Positions 11,301-21,302 are shown, numbered from the stretch's first letter. The stretch is 64,000 nt of DNA from Amoeboaphelidium protococcarum (GCA_023515745.1 JALECJ010000256.1:434001-498000), one strand, 5' to 3'. Notes: generated by a model from the letters alone, not told the origin. Made by a program: numbers and translations.

Positions 11301-12050
11301 TATAAGCAGAAGTGGAATATCAAACATGTATTAAGCTCGCCTTATCACCCCTAAACCAATGGAATGGTGGAACGTATGCATGCAATGCTTAATCATTCAA
11401 TAACTACTCTGACTTCTGGCCATCCTTCGCGCTGGGATGAATACCTTAAGGAAGCTGTATTTGGAATTCGTGTCCGAACTCATGCTGTTACTAAATTCTC
11501 TCCATTCTATCTATTGTATGGGGTCTCTCCGCGTATTCCTAGTGACACTCACCCGCCATCTTCCCTTATGAAACCTTTGGATGAATTGGAAGAAGCGCAA
11601 TTACATGGTGAATTGGAAGCTCGTGTTTTTGAAGACATGGGTAATGCTAGACGTGCTGCTTTTGAGCGATCAAAGGTATAAGCTGAGTTAATGAGAAAAA
11701 GGTACAATTTAGATCCTTCTGCCAAGGAGTATTATTTTAAGGTTGGTGATTGGGTTAAGCTGAAACATCACGGCAAGAATAAGTTTGAATTCAATTGGAA
11801 GGGTCCGTATGCTGTGGTTGATGTCGGTTTTCCTGGTACATATTGGCTAATGACTCCCGCTGGATTGCGCTTAGATTCGGTGGTGAATGAGTCGGATCTT
11901 GCACCTTGGCTCAAATCGGTGTAGTAAAACGAATCTTTCTTTTATGATGGTACTGCCTCTAGGACTTAGATGCAGGATGTCCAACCTGGAGAGGGGAGTA
12001 GTGTTAACGTAACACCTGGTCATGAGGCTGATACCACATCTCGGTGCTGA
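8379..12050 (+). CDS. pol: Retrotransposon Pol: protease, RT, RNase H, integrase
   Basis: Same frame as gag, open for 1223 codons after the UGA, with no further TGA until 12048-12050. Positions counted from the Gag start: aspartic protease LLDSGADA near 340; reverse transcriptase with [12 protein letters not shown] and active site [11 protein letters not shown] (Asp at 758); RNase H around 900-1020 ([29 protein letters not shown]); integrase with an HHCC zinc domain near 1135-1170 and the catalytic triad Asp1204, Asp1264, Glu1300, the last two separated by the canonical 35 residues; then a GPY/F motif (WKGPYAVV). The reading frame runs over the polypurine tract and about 48 bases into the right LTR before stopping. 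All domains look intact. Confidence 0.92.
8445..8478 (+). other. Possible stem-loop 3' of the gag stop
   Basis: CTAGTGTG (8445-8452) can pair with CACACTGG (8471-8478), eight pairs including one G-U, with an 18-nt loop, starting 67 nt after the UGA. It could assist readthrough, but it is short and lies further away than usual stimulators. Confidence 0.25.
11988..12001 (+). other. Polypurine tract
   Basis: GGAGAGGGGAGTAG directly abuts the right LTR. It should prime plus-strand DNA synthesis. It is also translated as the last part of Pol before the LTR. Confidence 0.85.
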
Positions 12051-12268
12051 GTGGCGTACTGATCTTCCCACGCCTCATGTCGCTACCGATGTTTCCCACG
12101 CCTTGAGTTATATATGCGGATGTCTGAGTACATCCTTCTTTTTATGATCATCGTGTTAATATAGTTTTTACTTATTTGCACGTTATACTATTTCATCTTG
12201 TGTCTGTCCCTCGAACCTGCTCTGGTGGTTTTCCTATTGTATCTACATATACTTGCTGTAGATTAACA
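12002..12268 (+). repeat. 3' LTR
   Basis: 267 bp, no difference seen from the left LTR. Its first 49 bases also encode the C-terminus and stop of Pol. The right copy of the TGAA target duplication follows. Confidence 0.95.
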
Positions 12269-12614
12269 TGAAATAATCAAGGCTGTAAATTAATAAACCA
12301 CAAGTAAAACTGTCTTTATCCATAATATGGCGCGTCTCTTCGAGTTCTATGATGATGGTACATATAAATTCTTAAAAAAACGTGTAGTTGTTTCTAATAT
12401 CTCGTTTGCATTCCAACTTTAACGAGAGTGATAGAGAAATGGGTTATCTTGCGCGCAGTCTGTCCGAGTTATGTACACAGATAAGCTTGAACATTAAATC
12501 TCAGCTAAGCGGGTCTGTTTTGCATTCTGCGCCTCTAAGCGGATCATTACGGGAAAAAGTGGAACCGGCTTGTTTGAATCATCTGTATCCAGATTGATCA
12601 ATTGCTCAGGAATT
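12269..12614. other. Gap between retroelement and inverted-repeat arm
   Basis: 346 bases of unique AT-rich sequence. A 69-codon open stretch at 12388-12597 has no recognisable motif. Nothing here can be supported as a gene. Confidence 0.4.
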
Positions 12615-12639
12615 GCTGATGTGATAAAACCTCTTCCAC

Positions 12640-12647
12640 TATAAAAG
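12640..12647 (+). promoter_or_regulatory. TATA box of the KDY-repeat gene (left copy)
   Basis: TATAAAAG, 63 bp upstream of the chosen ATG; the same box sits at the same place in the duplicate gene. It places a transcription start near 12670, downstream of the earlier in-frame ATG at 12662, and so supports the start at 12710. Confidence 0.6.
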
Positions 12648-12709
12648 GATCGATAAATCCCATGGACATCTCTTTCTCTATCATCATACGTCCTGAAAGT
12701 GACCGAATA

Positions 12710-13579
12710 ATGAAGACTACAATCTTGGCAACTGTTGCATCTATCATTGCGTGCTCCTCCCACTTGGTGGCTGCAGATGACCACAAGGATTTCAAGGTGC
12801 TGGTGACTCCAAAGTTGAAGTATCATGACGCGTCCAAGTACTGCAAGATCCAAGGCTACTCTCTGATTGATGTCACTTCTGAGAACTTTTATCCACTGTC
12901 CAAGTTTGTGTCCAAGAAATTGGGCAAGGACCCTGTGTGGATTCGCTCCTGGAACGGTGATGATTATGAGCAAAAGCATGGCGAGACTCCACTGGCTCTG
13001 ACTCCCATGAGCAAGTTTGGCAAAGGTTCCATCAATGTTCGCAAAGATTATGGGCTGAAACTACGCGGTATCTGCCAGCTGTATCCTCGCGTCTCTTATG
13101 GCTACGAAAGCAGATCCATCTCTGACAATAGCTACGGGTATGACGACAAGACTGGCGTATACAAGGTTCCTACTTATGGCTATGAGAGCGAGAAGAAGAA
13201 GGACTACGGCTACGGGAAGGAGAATAATGGCTACGAGAACAAGAAGAAGGAGCATGACTATGAAGTTGAAAAGCCTCACTATGGATACGAGGAACCATCT
13301 TATGGATATGATCACAAAAAAAAGGAGTATGGTGTCAGAGATTTGAAGGTTGACAACAAGGACTACGAGAAGAAGGACTATGAGAAGAAGGATTATGGCA
13401 AAGACTATGGTAAGAAGGACTATGGCAAGGATTACGAGAAGAAGGATTATGGTAAGGAGAAGAAGGATTACGGCAAAGACAAGAAGGACTATGGTAAGGA
13501 GAAGTAAGACTATGGCAAAGATGACAAGAAGCCTGAAGATGGTTATGTGAAGCCATACCCAATGCCAACCTGGGAATGA
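12710..13579 (+). CDS. Secreted protein with C-type-lectin-like N-domain and Lys/Asp/Tyr repeats (copy 1)
   Basis: 289 aa ending at TGA 13577-13579, with one TAA (13505-13507) read as Gln near the end. Residues 1-22 are a signal peptide (MKTTILATVASIIACSSH, then LVAADD). Residues 25-130 form a compact domain with ASKYCKIQGYSLIDVTSENF, VWIRSWNGDDYE, LALTP and RGICQLY, reminiscent of secreted C-type-lectin-like proteins of early fungi. YGYE motifs follow, then from about residue 213 a tandem array of DYEKK and DYGK(E)KK units. The array is highly charged, Tyr-rich and surely extended. A wall, surface or adhesion role is a guess. A near-identical inverted copy is at 20291-21205. Confidence 0.85.
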
Positions 13580-13905
13580 ACGCAGCTATTGATGAAATGA
13601 CGCGAAAATCCTGAATGTATGAATGAATGAATCAATCAATGAAATACACTGAATGTCAATACCTAATAAAGTTCTTCAATTTTGTTCTTGGGCATAAGAT
13701 TTTAAGTATTAATGTCTTTATAGATTGAGTGATGTTGATATAATATTCGATTGAGAGCGGAATGACCTTGCAAAATACCATGTTTTTAAGTTTACAATGA
13801 CTAAAGCTTGTCGCTGGTGACTAAAATTCTGATCTAAATGCGATTGATTAACGCGGAACCTTGTATAAGTCTTTAGGAATTAATTGACTAGACTATAGGA
13901 TCTTA

Positions 13906-14354
13906 TGATCGCGCTTAGGACCCCAAAGCGTCAGCAAACCATCTGCAATACTGCGACCAAGATTTTTAATCTTAGCTAATGAAAGTACCATTGAAAGGTT
14001 GATCAAGACGATCCCATTTGGCTAGGAAAATGCTGGAAAGTGTGCCGCAGCCTGTCATTACAGAAAACAATGACGGTGACTTTTCTTTTTGATGTATCAG
14101 GAGAACACAGCATTATTGACATTCGCAACAGCTTTAATGATACTGGTAGTGGCTTTAGCGAGGAGGGCAACTTGTTATGGTTAAACAAGAGTGGAAATGG
14201 CAATAGCAATGTTAACAAAGTCGAGCAAGAAGGGAAGACAGCACTGACATTGATTAAATACCTGAACCTTTGTCATTATTGAATACACATAGCGCGATGT
14301 TACTAAAAGACGGATACTGATTGTATGCTGGTAATTATTTTGTTATATTCCCCG
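13906..14354. other. Intergenic, one weak ORF
   Basis: 449 bases between the inverted-repeat arm and the GNAT gene. An 80-codon open frame on the plus strand (14040-14282) reads FDVSGEHSIIDIRNSFNDTG in part but has no recognised family and overlaps an equally long antisense frame. Not called as a gene. Confidence 0.35.
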
Positions 14355-15083
14355 TCAGGATACTGCGCCTGGAAGAAAGCGAGTAGATACTTCCTTAGGA
14401 ACAATGATAGCTAGATATTCATCGCCATCACGAAGTTCACTCAAATACCAATCTGACAAATGCTTGCGGATATCATTCACTTCGGCGTGGTCAACAAAGA
14501 AATTGGTATGGGCCACACATTGAGCCTGCTTCATCTGTTCAGTCTGTTCTGCAACAACGTCGTAAGAAACCTTTCTCATGTAGGGAATCTCCAACTTCGC
14601 AACTAATAGTTTCGCATAAGCAACGGTGGATTCGTGGACAACAATGGGCAAACCCAGAGCACGTTAAAAGCTTTTGACAGCCAGAGGATTTGAGGATACC
14701 AACCCACAGACAATTAACCGGCGCGAGCCACATGCCATATTGCATAGAGTACTTGAGATGCGTTTCCCGCGATATTTGGTATGAACAACAAGCTAAGTAA
14801 TCCATAACAGGTAACCTCCAGATTCTTCTTCATATTTGCGTGTGTAAAATGCGTGTCCGACCAATTATCGATTGTTCGTGTCGTCGATATCAAATGCCAT
14901 ACTAACGCGGCAATCCTCCGAAAATCCACACTGACTTTTCAATCGGGCAACACTTAAGCGGACTCTCTGACCAGGATTTATTCCATGTTCACCCCATATA
15001 CCGTAATGCTCTGAAAACAGAGAAGAGGCTGACTGCCAGTCGCAATCGCTCAGTTAAGAAACTGGCCGATCCACAAATTCCAT
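14355..15083 (-). CDS. GNAT-family N-acetyltransferase
   Basis: 242 aa, no intron, ATG 15081-15083 to TGA 14355-14357. The GNAT core is clear: a beta strand with motif A LLWITQLVVHTKYRGKRISS (residues ~110-130) carries the acetyl-CoA pyrophosphate loop Q/R-x-x-G-x-G/K-R, here YRGKRI, followed by helix TLCNMA. Then come the next strand LIVCGLVSSNP and LAVKSFQRAL, the usual end of the fold. The C-terminal third (from about 165) is family-specific. Substrate unknown. A decayed paralogue lies at 18188-18886 in the same orientation. The gene sits just inside the left arm of the inverted duplication. Confidence 0.85.
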
Positions 15084-16243
15084 TTTCGAATTTTCAGAGA
15101 CAATGGTGAAGTAGAAGAAGGAACTTTTGTTTCTAACGTTGGATGGCACTAGCTGATAAAAACATGGTTACTCGCAAACGGCCACCCAGACGATGCTGTT
15201 GTATCTCTAATCAAATTACAGCTAGTCAAAAGAGCCGGGTGAGTGAGTATGTGGCTATATCTAGTGGAACTGCCCACTCAGTTCTGAATATACTGGACCC
15301 TGCCTGGATATCATGCTGTGCTGTACGGTGCCAAACGACTGGCGATTTTAACAGATAAATTTGAAAGCGATCTTTATGTACTTCACATGTATGGTGTCAT
15401 TCAATGACGCAACTCGGTCAAAATGCCGCTCAGGTTGTGCGCTATTTACTGGAAATGTATAGTGTCGTAGAGTAATCTAAGCAGTTGTGGACCAGTTGTT
15501 GCCAAGTCTATGTTGAAGAACTCGTTGATAATAAGTCATATTCATATTCATAAGAGCCTCCAATTTAACTGCAGCCTTGGTACCGGATTCTTCGACTATA
15601 TGGGGTTGACGTATTGCTTTTCCACTCAGACATTCTCTATCCCTGCTTGTCTCCTTGTACACATGACCACATCTGCACGCTCAGTCTATATTTTATGCTC
15701 AATTGAAGGCAGCGCCAGCAACAGCGAATTGCGCAAAAGCATCCAAAAGTTGAAAGCCATGTTTTGGAATATGTGCCAGTTTAGAGGGATCAAGTAATCA
15801 CAAACTCTTCTGTTCAGTAATGAAACAGAATGTTTCTGTATACTGTGGTGCACTCTGGTTACATTGCGTGTAAACGTGCAATCACATTGGGTGCATTCAA
15901 GAATTATTGTGGACACTAGCTTGACACCTCCTATACAGCGCGTTGATGATTTGTAACGCTGCTGCTGTCCACGTTGCGCATGTCTGACTCGCATGTATGC
16001 AAGAATGTGCAAAAATGACAGTGTCTGCCACCCCGCGAAACTCTGTGAATACAATCTTATTTGTTTAAAAGAGGGATGATCAAGTGATGGCACAACTGAA
16101 AGTATTGTGATAGAGAATGTAAGATGCATGTAGATTTGAATATGTTCAGGATTCAACACCATCCAGCATTGTCACAGCGCGAGCTCAATAGTGATGAAGC
16201 GCCATGCATTTGGATGTTCTCATACTTCTTCCATCTCTTTCAC
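15084..16243. other. Gap with repeat copy, no supported gene
   Basis: 1160 bases. The only structure I can define is the first copy of the 235-bp direct repeat (15224-15458). A 158-codon minus-strand frame at 15686-16162 contains CTQCDCTFTRN, vaguely zinc-finger-like, but its surroundings do not look like protein. Confidence 0.4.
15224..15458 (+). repeat. 235-bp direct repeat, copy 1
   Basis: Begins AGTCAAAAGAGCCGGG and ends TTACTGGAAATGT. Copy 2 at 17835-18069 has the same length and, by eye, one substitution (GTATGTGG versus GTATGAGG). No terminal repeats, target duplications or Pol III boxes were seen. Unknown repeat family. Confidence 0.85.
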
Positions 16244-17428
16244 TCACTCACTTCTGTCGACAGAGCCAGAGTCATTTTCAACCTTGTCAACCTCATCAAC
16301 ATTGTATCTGTCATTCTTTTCCTAATTGACAACATTCTCAGTGCCACTAAGATTGTCGCGAATGTCAACGAGAGGGTGTTCTCTTTCTTCATCACGAATG
16401 TCTATCTCCGGGATAGCCTCTTTCTGCTCCAAGCCGTTTGCAGCCGCTCCTGATTATGTATCCGTCAAACATTTCGACATGTTATTTAATCCCTCCGCCA
16501 GATTAGATAATGCAGGGACCAAAGATTGTGCGTACCGGTACTTCTGTGCGTTCACAGATCTTGAGTAACCGCGCACTTGGTCCCTGTCGCGCGTTTGAAT
16601 CAAACCAGCGATCTGAGACCATTCTCCCCAGCCGTGTCTATTGACACCAGTTTTGAACAACTCAACTTCTGCGGCATTCCAAGGGCCGACATGTCTGTGC
16701 ACTGTCAGCACGGACTGTACATCGTCGGATTCTTCATACCCCCTCTTCTTCGCCAGCCTTGCCTGGACTGACAAGTCCAACTGCAACACGCTGCCGCTAA
16801 CATCTTCGTATGCACACTATAGCTCAAACTGACTCTATACAACCTTCTTTGTATTGGCAATGTGCAATGTGCAATGATATCCACTGAAGCGATTCTCAAG
16901 GTATGCCAGTAGATCGGAAAAATACGTTACTGGCTTTAAAGTTGATATACTACCGTCCTTTTCCTTCAACTCAATCCTTTTTACATTTTGAGCCGCAATC
17001 TTCATACAAGCCACTTCATCATCTTGAGCACGCGCAATTTTGAGATCCAGAGATTCTGCAGCCGCCGACTTGTAGCGTTAGAACTATTCACCGCTCCTCT
17101 GCAGCTCCTGCAGCTCCTTCTCCATCTGTTGCAACATTGCACTGTTATCAGTAGCATCTCCTTGCTAGGCCATGGCTTCAATTTAGTTACGTAATTTCGT
17201 GATCTTGATAGCAAAAGCTTCATTTACAGTGTGATACTCGTGCTCCATCTCGTTGCGACGAGCAGCCATGCTTCTTGGTGACATGTGGACTGATACTGGC
17301 GTGACAATGCCAGACTCTTTCGTATCGACATCAGTTCTTTGACCGTTGACAAACTTGTTCATGAAGCTGCCCACCAACTCACGTATTGGATCCTATTGCT
17401 GGGTGTTGTTGTTATTTGGAACCGTCAT
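16244..17428 (-). CDS. SANT/Myb-domain protein with N-terminal coiled coil
   Basis: 394 aa, no intron, ATG 17426-17428 to TGA 16244-16246. An Asn/Gln-rich start leads into heptad-like helices at about 55-125 (AIKITKLRNQIEAMA, MLQQMEKELQELQ). Residues ~245-305 form a SANT/Myb helix set: PWNAAEVELFKTGVNRHGWG, then WSQIAGLIQTRDRDQVRGYS and AQKYRY, close to the SHAQKYF-type Myb repeats that bind DNA. The C-terminus is acidic. Probably a transcription or chromatin protein; target unknown. It is flanked by the two 235-bp direct repeats and starts 208 bp from a divergent gene fragment. Confidence 0.75.
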
Positions 17429-17636
17429 TATGCGTTGTAATCTGATCAAGGATCAGAACACGATGAATCGCGACGTTGCTAATGGTTGAAACGGGCTGTC
17501 GCTTCAAAACTCCGCGGTCCGCGTTTCAGCGTTTTCCCAGCCAAACATGGAGAAGCGCGGACGGCTCCTGTTTGACGGCTGAAACATCTATTCCATTCAT
17601 TTGGAGGACGGGCGAAAGATTTTATATGTTTCCGAT

Positions 17637-17773
17637 ATGACACCTGTTCTCAATCAATCGATTATCTATAATTTCCCCGGTGAGTAACCTTTATTATACT
17701 AATAACCATTGCGCTTCCTTTGGCAGAGCGCAGCATTGTAGATGGGCTCACCGAGCTGGCTTCTCTTCTGAGC
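17637..17773 (+). pseudogene. 5' fragment of an unidentified gene (two short exons)
   Basis: ATG 17637 opens a 43-nt exon (MTPVLNQSIIYNFP...), then a 62-nt intron (17680-17741, GTGAGT...TTGTAG) and a 32-nt exon that restores frame to give DGLTELASLLS. This is followed by a donor-like GTACGT at 17774, as used in the HEM gene. No acceptor or coding exon follows before the 235-bp repeat starts at 17835. It looks like the promoter end of a gene cut off by repeat insertion or rearrangement. If not spliced at 17774, the frame closes at TGA eight codons later. Confidence 0.35.
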
Positions 17774-17834
17774 GTACGTACGTAGGTGGGTGGATGAATG
17801 GATGGTTGGATACACAGTACTCTCAATGATATCA

Positions 17835-18069
17835 AGTCAAAAGAGCCGGGTGAGTGAGTATGAGGCTATATCTAGTGGAACTGCCCACTCAGTTCTGAAT
17901 ATACTGGACCCTGCCTGGATATCATGCTGTGCTGTACGGTGCCAAACGACTGGCGATTTTAACAGATAAATTTGAAAGCGATCTTTATGTACTTCACATG
18001 TATGGTGTCATTCAATGACGCAACTCGGTCAAAATGCCGCTCAGGTTGTGCGCTATTTACTGGAAATGT
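17835..18069 (+). repeat. 235-bp direct repeat, copy 2
   Basis: Same orientation as copy 1 at 15224-15458, one substitution seen. Immediately beyond its end, GTGCTGTACAGTGCCGAA resembles an internal stretch of the repeat, suggesting a further partial unit. Confidence 0.85.
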
Positions 18070-18187
18070 GCTGTACAGTGCCGAAGAGTTGACTCGGATA
18101 CGTTTACTTTAAGCTTTAACTGTCTGTATTTACCGCTTCATGCATATTCTACATAAATACGGTTGTTTAAAAAGCAACACGAGTACG

Positions 18188-18886
18188 CTGGTACTTCCTT
18201 AGGAATAAATATAGCCAGATATGCATCACCATCACGAAGATCATTTAATATCAAGTTGACAAATGCTTGCGAATATCGTTCACATCGACGCTGTCAACGA
18301 AGTAATTGGTATGGGCAACACATTGAGCTTATTTCAATAGTTTAAATGTTCTACTCTACGTCGTAAGAAACCGAGCACATTTAGAGCACCTCCAATACCT
18401 CAACTAATAATTTCGCATTAGAAACGGAGGATTCGTCGACGACAATAGGTAAGCTCAAAGCACGTCAAAAGCTTTTGATCGCCATAAGAGTCGAAGAGAC
18501 CAGCCCACAGGCAATTAACCGGAGCGAGCCACAACTCATATTTTATAGACCGGAGTGCGTTTCTTACGATATTTTGTACATACTACAAGCTGAATAATAC
18601 ATAGCAGGCGGCATCCATACTCTTCGTCATACTTACAAGAATAGAACGCGAACCCCAACTGATAATCGATTATTAAAGTCTTCCGGTATCAAAATGTCAT
18701 ACTAACACGGCAGTCCTTAGAAAATCCACGCTGACTTTTTGAATTGAGCTACATTAAGAAATGGGACGCTCCTACTAGGATTTATTCATGTTCACACCAT
18801 ACCCGGTAATGCTCTAAAACATAGTCGGAGACTGACTGACAGTCGCAACTGTTCATACTGAAAACTGGTCAACCGACACATGCCAT
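18188..18886 (-). pseudogene. Decayed GNAT acetyltransferase copy
   Basis: Aligns along its length with the intact GNAT gene at 14355-15083 (for example 18190-18235 against 14388-14433). Its start region carries an in-frame TGA at codon 6, and several single-base indels shift the frame. Motif A is damaged: the intact YRGKRI reads as a changed TATCGTAAGAAACGC. A dead paralogue. Confidence 0.8.
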
Positions 18887-18943
18887 TTTTCAAAACTAAT
18901 AAAAACACTACTGTATTATATTCTCTATCTATGATCATCATCA

Positions 18944-19618
18944 TCATGAAATGACACAACAGCCGGCACAGTCACAATCTGCAGCCCCAAAATCACCACC
19001 GCCTCCGAGAGTATCTGGCAAATTTCCAGTGGCACCATCAATGTCAGGACGAACAGAATAATCGGGACCCAAAGAGCTTACGCCTTGACCTTGACCGCCA
19101 ACATTGCCAGTTAGAATTGGCGAAAAATCAGGCAATGGTGCAACTGCAACTGGATTGGATGCATAGCCCAAATCAGGAAAAGGTACAATTGAGCCATAAG
19201 CATTTCTTCCATGTTCTTAACGGGAGCCCTAACTAACTACTTAGAAAGGTTAAACAGTATGCAGTTTTTATCCATAATGGTGATGCTAGTGAAATTTTCG
19301 CGCGTCATGGCCATGCTACATTCCTTACATGGTGGGATACTAAGCTTGTGATGCTATAGTCCCAAATCCCTGATTTCTTTGACCATACATCCTTACACCA
19401 TTATCAGCATGCTACTACGGAGGATACTACTAGAAACTGGTACCAGCAGAGGCATAAGGATACCCAACTACTTGGTGCGCCTAAGATTAAGCTGGTTAAG
19501 CGACCTCAAAGCCACCGAAACCAGCCTTGCCAACGCCACCTTGTTCCTATTTACCAGGAAGAGGGACACTTGAGACTACTGAAACTATAATTGCAACGTT
19601 TAAAAAGCTCTTCATCAT
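18944..19618 (-). CDS. Secreted Gln/Gly/Tyr-rich low-complexity protein with CAAX-like end
   Basis: 224 aa, ATG 19616-19618 to TGA 18944-18946. The N-terminus is a clear signal peptide (MMKSFLNVAIIVSVVSSVP). The rest is low complexity: Gln, Gly, Tyr, His and Pro with many Gln written TAA/TAG, a His stretch (HQHHHYG), then a Gly-rich part. It ends DCDCAGCCVIS, whose last four residues fit a CAAX farnesylation box, but a signal peptide and prenylation are normally incompatible, so the cysteines may form disulfides instead. I recognise no family. Another possible secreted structural or surface protein next to the KDY-repeat genes. Confidence 0.65.
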
Positions 19619-20290
19619 TCAATCTAAAATCTAAATCTATTTTATATCAGTGGAGAAAAGAGTGAAAAGAATTGACGAAAAAGTCTGTCGGATGGGCATG
19701 TGTCATAACCACGAGAATCGGCTCATGGCATGTAACGTTACAGATTGTGAATTTAAAGAGCCAAATTTGGCCAAAATCATTTGAAATCACGTTACATTCC
19801 TACTTTTTCTCTTTAAAAATCTAGCTAGCGGCTGTCTATCTCTACTGTACTTGGCATTTTGAGCATTTCCGTTCTTGTTATGAAAGTCGCGTGTTTCTAA
19901 CCTATCCGTTTCTAAAAGATTGACTATGAATTTAAGAATCGTTCCATACTCTTTATGCTATCAGTGATGAACCTAGTTAAGAAGCTGTATTTTGGGTGAT
20001 CTTTATTCAACCCCAAACTAATAGACTAGTCAATTAATTAATATTGGTTTTCACATAATTCAGTGATCTAACGCATTTACAGTATGGTATAGCGCAAAGT
20101 AAAGTCATTCCGCTCTTAATCGAATATAATATCAACATCGCGCATTCTATAAAGATATAAATACTAAAAATCTTATGCCCAAGAACAAAATTGAAGAACT
20201 TTATTAGGTATTGACATTCAGTGTATTTCATTGATTGATTCATTCATTCATACATTCAGGATTTTCGCGTCATTTCATCAATAGCTGCGT

Positions 20291-21205
20291 TCATTCCCAG
20301 GTTGGCATTGGGTATGGCTTCACATAACCATCTTCAGGCTTCTTGTCATCTTTGCCATAGTCTTACTTCTCCTTACCATAGTCCTTCTTGTCTTTGCCGT
20401 AATCCTTCTTCTCCTTACCATAATCCTTCTTCTCGTAATCCTTGCCATAGTCCTTCTTACCATAGTCTTTGCCATAATCCTTCTTCTCATAGTCCTTCTT
20501 CTCGTAGTCCTTCTTCTCGTAGTCCTTCTTCTCGTAGTCCTTCTTCTCGTAGTCCTTGTTGTCAACCTTCAAATCTCTGACACCATACTCCTTTTTTTTG
20601 TGATCATATCCATAAGATGGTTCCTCGTATCCATAGTGAGGCTTTTCAACTTCATAGTCATGCTCCTTCTTCTTGTTCTCGTAGCCATTATTCTCCTTCC
20701 CGTAGCCGTAGTCCTTCTTCTTCTCGCTCTCATAGCCATAAGTAGGAACCTTGTATACGCCAGTCTTGTCGTCATACCCGTAGCTATTGTCAGAGATGGA
20801 TCTGCTTTCGTAGCCATAAGAGACGCGAGGATACAGCTGGCAGATACCACGTAGTTTCAACCCATAATCTTTGCGTACATTGATGGAACCTTTGCCAAAC
20901 TTGCTCATTGGAGTCAGAGCCAGTGGAGTCTTGCCATACTTTTGTTCATAATCATCACCGTTCCAGGAGCGAATCCACACTGGATCCTTGCCCAATTTCT
21001 TGGACACAAACTTGGATAGTGGATAAAAGTTCTCAGAAGTGACATCAATCAGAGAGTAGCCTTGGATCTTGCAGTACTTGGACGCGTCATGATACTTCAA
21101 CTTTGGAGTCACCAGCACCTTGAAATCCTTGTGGTCATCAGCAGCCACCAAGTGGGAGGAGCACGCAATGATAGATGCAACAGTTGCCAAGATTGAAGTC
21201 TTCAT
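20291..21205 (-). CDS. Secreted protein with C-type-lectin-like N-domain and Lys/Asp/Tyr repeats (copy 2)
   Basis: 304 aa, ATG 21203-21205 to TGA 20291-20293. The signal peptide (MKTSILATVASIIACSSH) and N-domain differ from copy 1 by only a few residues. The difference of 15 residues is exactly three extra DYEKK units in the repeat array. The near-identity of the N-domain against diverged flanks suggests recent duplication or gene conversion. A TATA box at 21268-21275 precedes it at the same distance as in copy 1. Function unknown; see copy 1. Confidence 0.85.
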
Positions 21206-21267
21206 TATTCGGTCACGTTCAGGAAGTATGATGATAGAGAAAGAGATGGACATGGGATTTATCGATC

Positions 21268-21275
21268 CTTTTATA
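21268..21275 (-). promoter_or_regulatory. TATA box of the KDY-repeat gene (right copy)
   Basis: TATAAAAG on the minus strand, 63 bp upstream of the ATG, conserved with the left copy. Confidence 0.6.
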
Positions 21276-21302
21276 GTGGTAGAGGTTATATCACATCAAT
21301 AC

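Larger units (their letters stand above)
7194..12268 (+). mobile_element. Complete Ty3/gypsy LTR retrotransposon (5075 bp)
   Basis: Two 267-bp LTRs that read as identical bound one internal region with gag, protease, reverse transcriptase, RNase H and integrase, in the Ty3 domain order. The ends are TGTTAAC...TTAACA. Flanks show a 4-bp target duplication TGAA (7190-7193 and 12269-12272). The insertion is 13 bp upstream of a tRNA-Met gene, as seen for yeast Ty3 and Dictyostelium DGLT-A. A polypurine tract precedes the right LTR, and the sequence just inside the left LTR can pair with the LTR itself (self-priming type). No chromodomain is visible after the integrase. Identical LTRs and intact frames indicate a very recent insertion. 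Confidence 0.95.
12615..13905 (+). repeat. Left arm of an inverted duplication
   Basis: About 1.3 kb that reappears inverted at 20005-21302. It covers the promoter, whole gene and 3' flank of the Lys/Asp/Tyr-repeat protein. Coding parts are nearly identical; flanks have diverged through substitutions and small indels. Boundaries are approximate. Confidence 0.85.
20005..21302 (-). repeat. Right arm of the inverted duplication
   Basis: Inverted counterpart of 12615-13905, with the KDY-repeat gene copy 2, its promoter and 3' flank. Homology ends around AATTAATTGACTAG on the inner side and near the ATTGATGTGATA segment on the outer side. Boundaries approximate. Confidence 0.85.

Noticed and set aside
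12662-12709. Upstream ATG of the KDY-repeat gene (12662)
   Set aside because: It would bury the signal peptide behind 16 residues and lies at or before the start site predicted by the TATA box at 12640.
18970-19660. Long plus-strand open frame opposite the Gln/Gly-rich secreted protein
   Set aside because: It reads as plausible protein for about 230 codons, but it has no good start and the antisense frame has a signal peptide, consistent composition and a clean TGA end. With one stop codon, shadow frames are often long.
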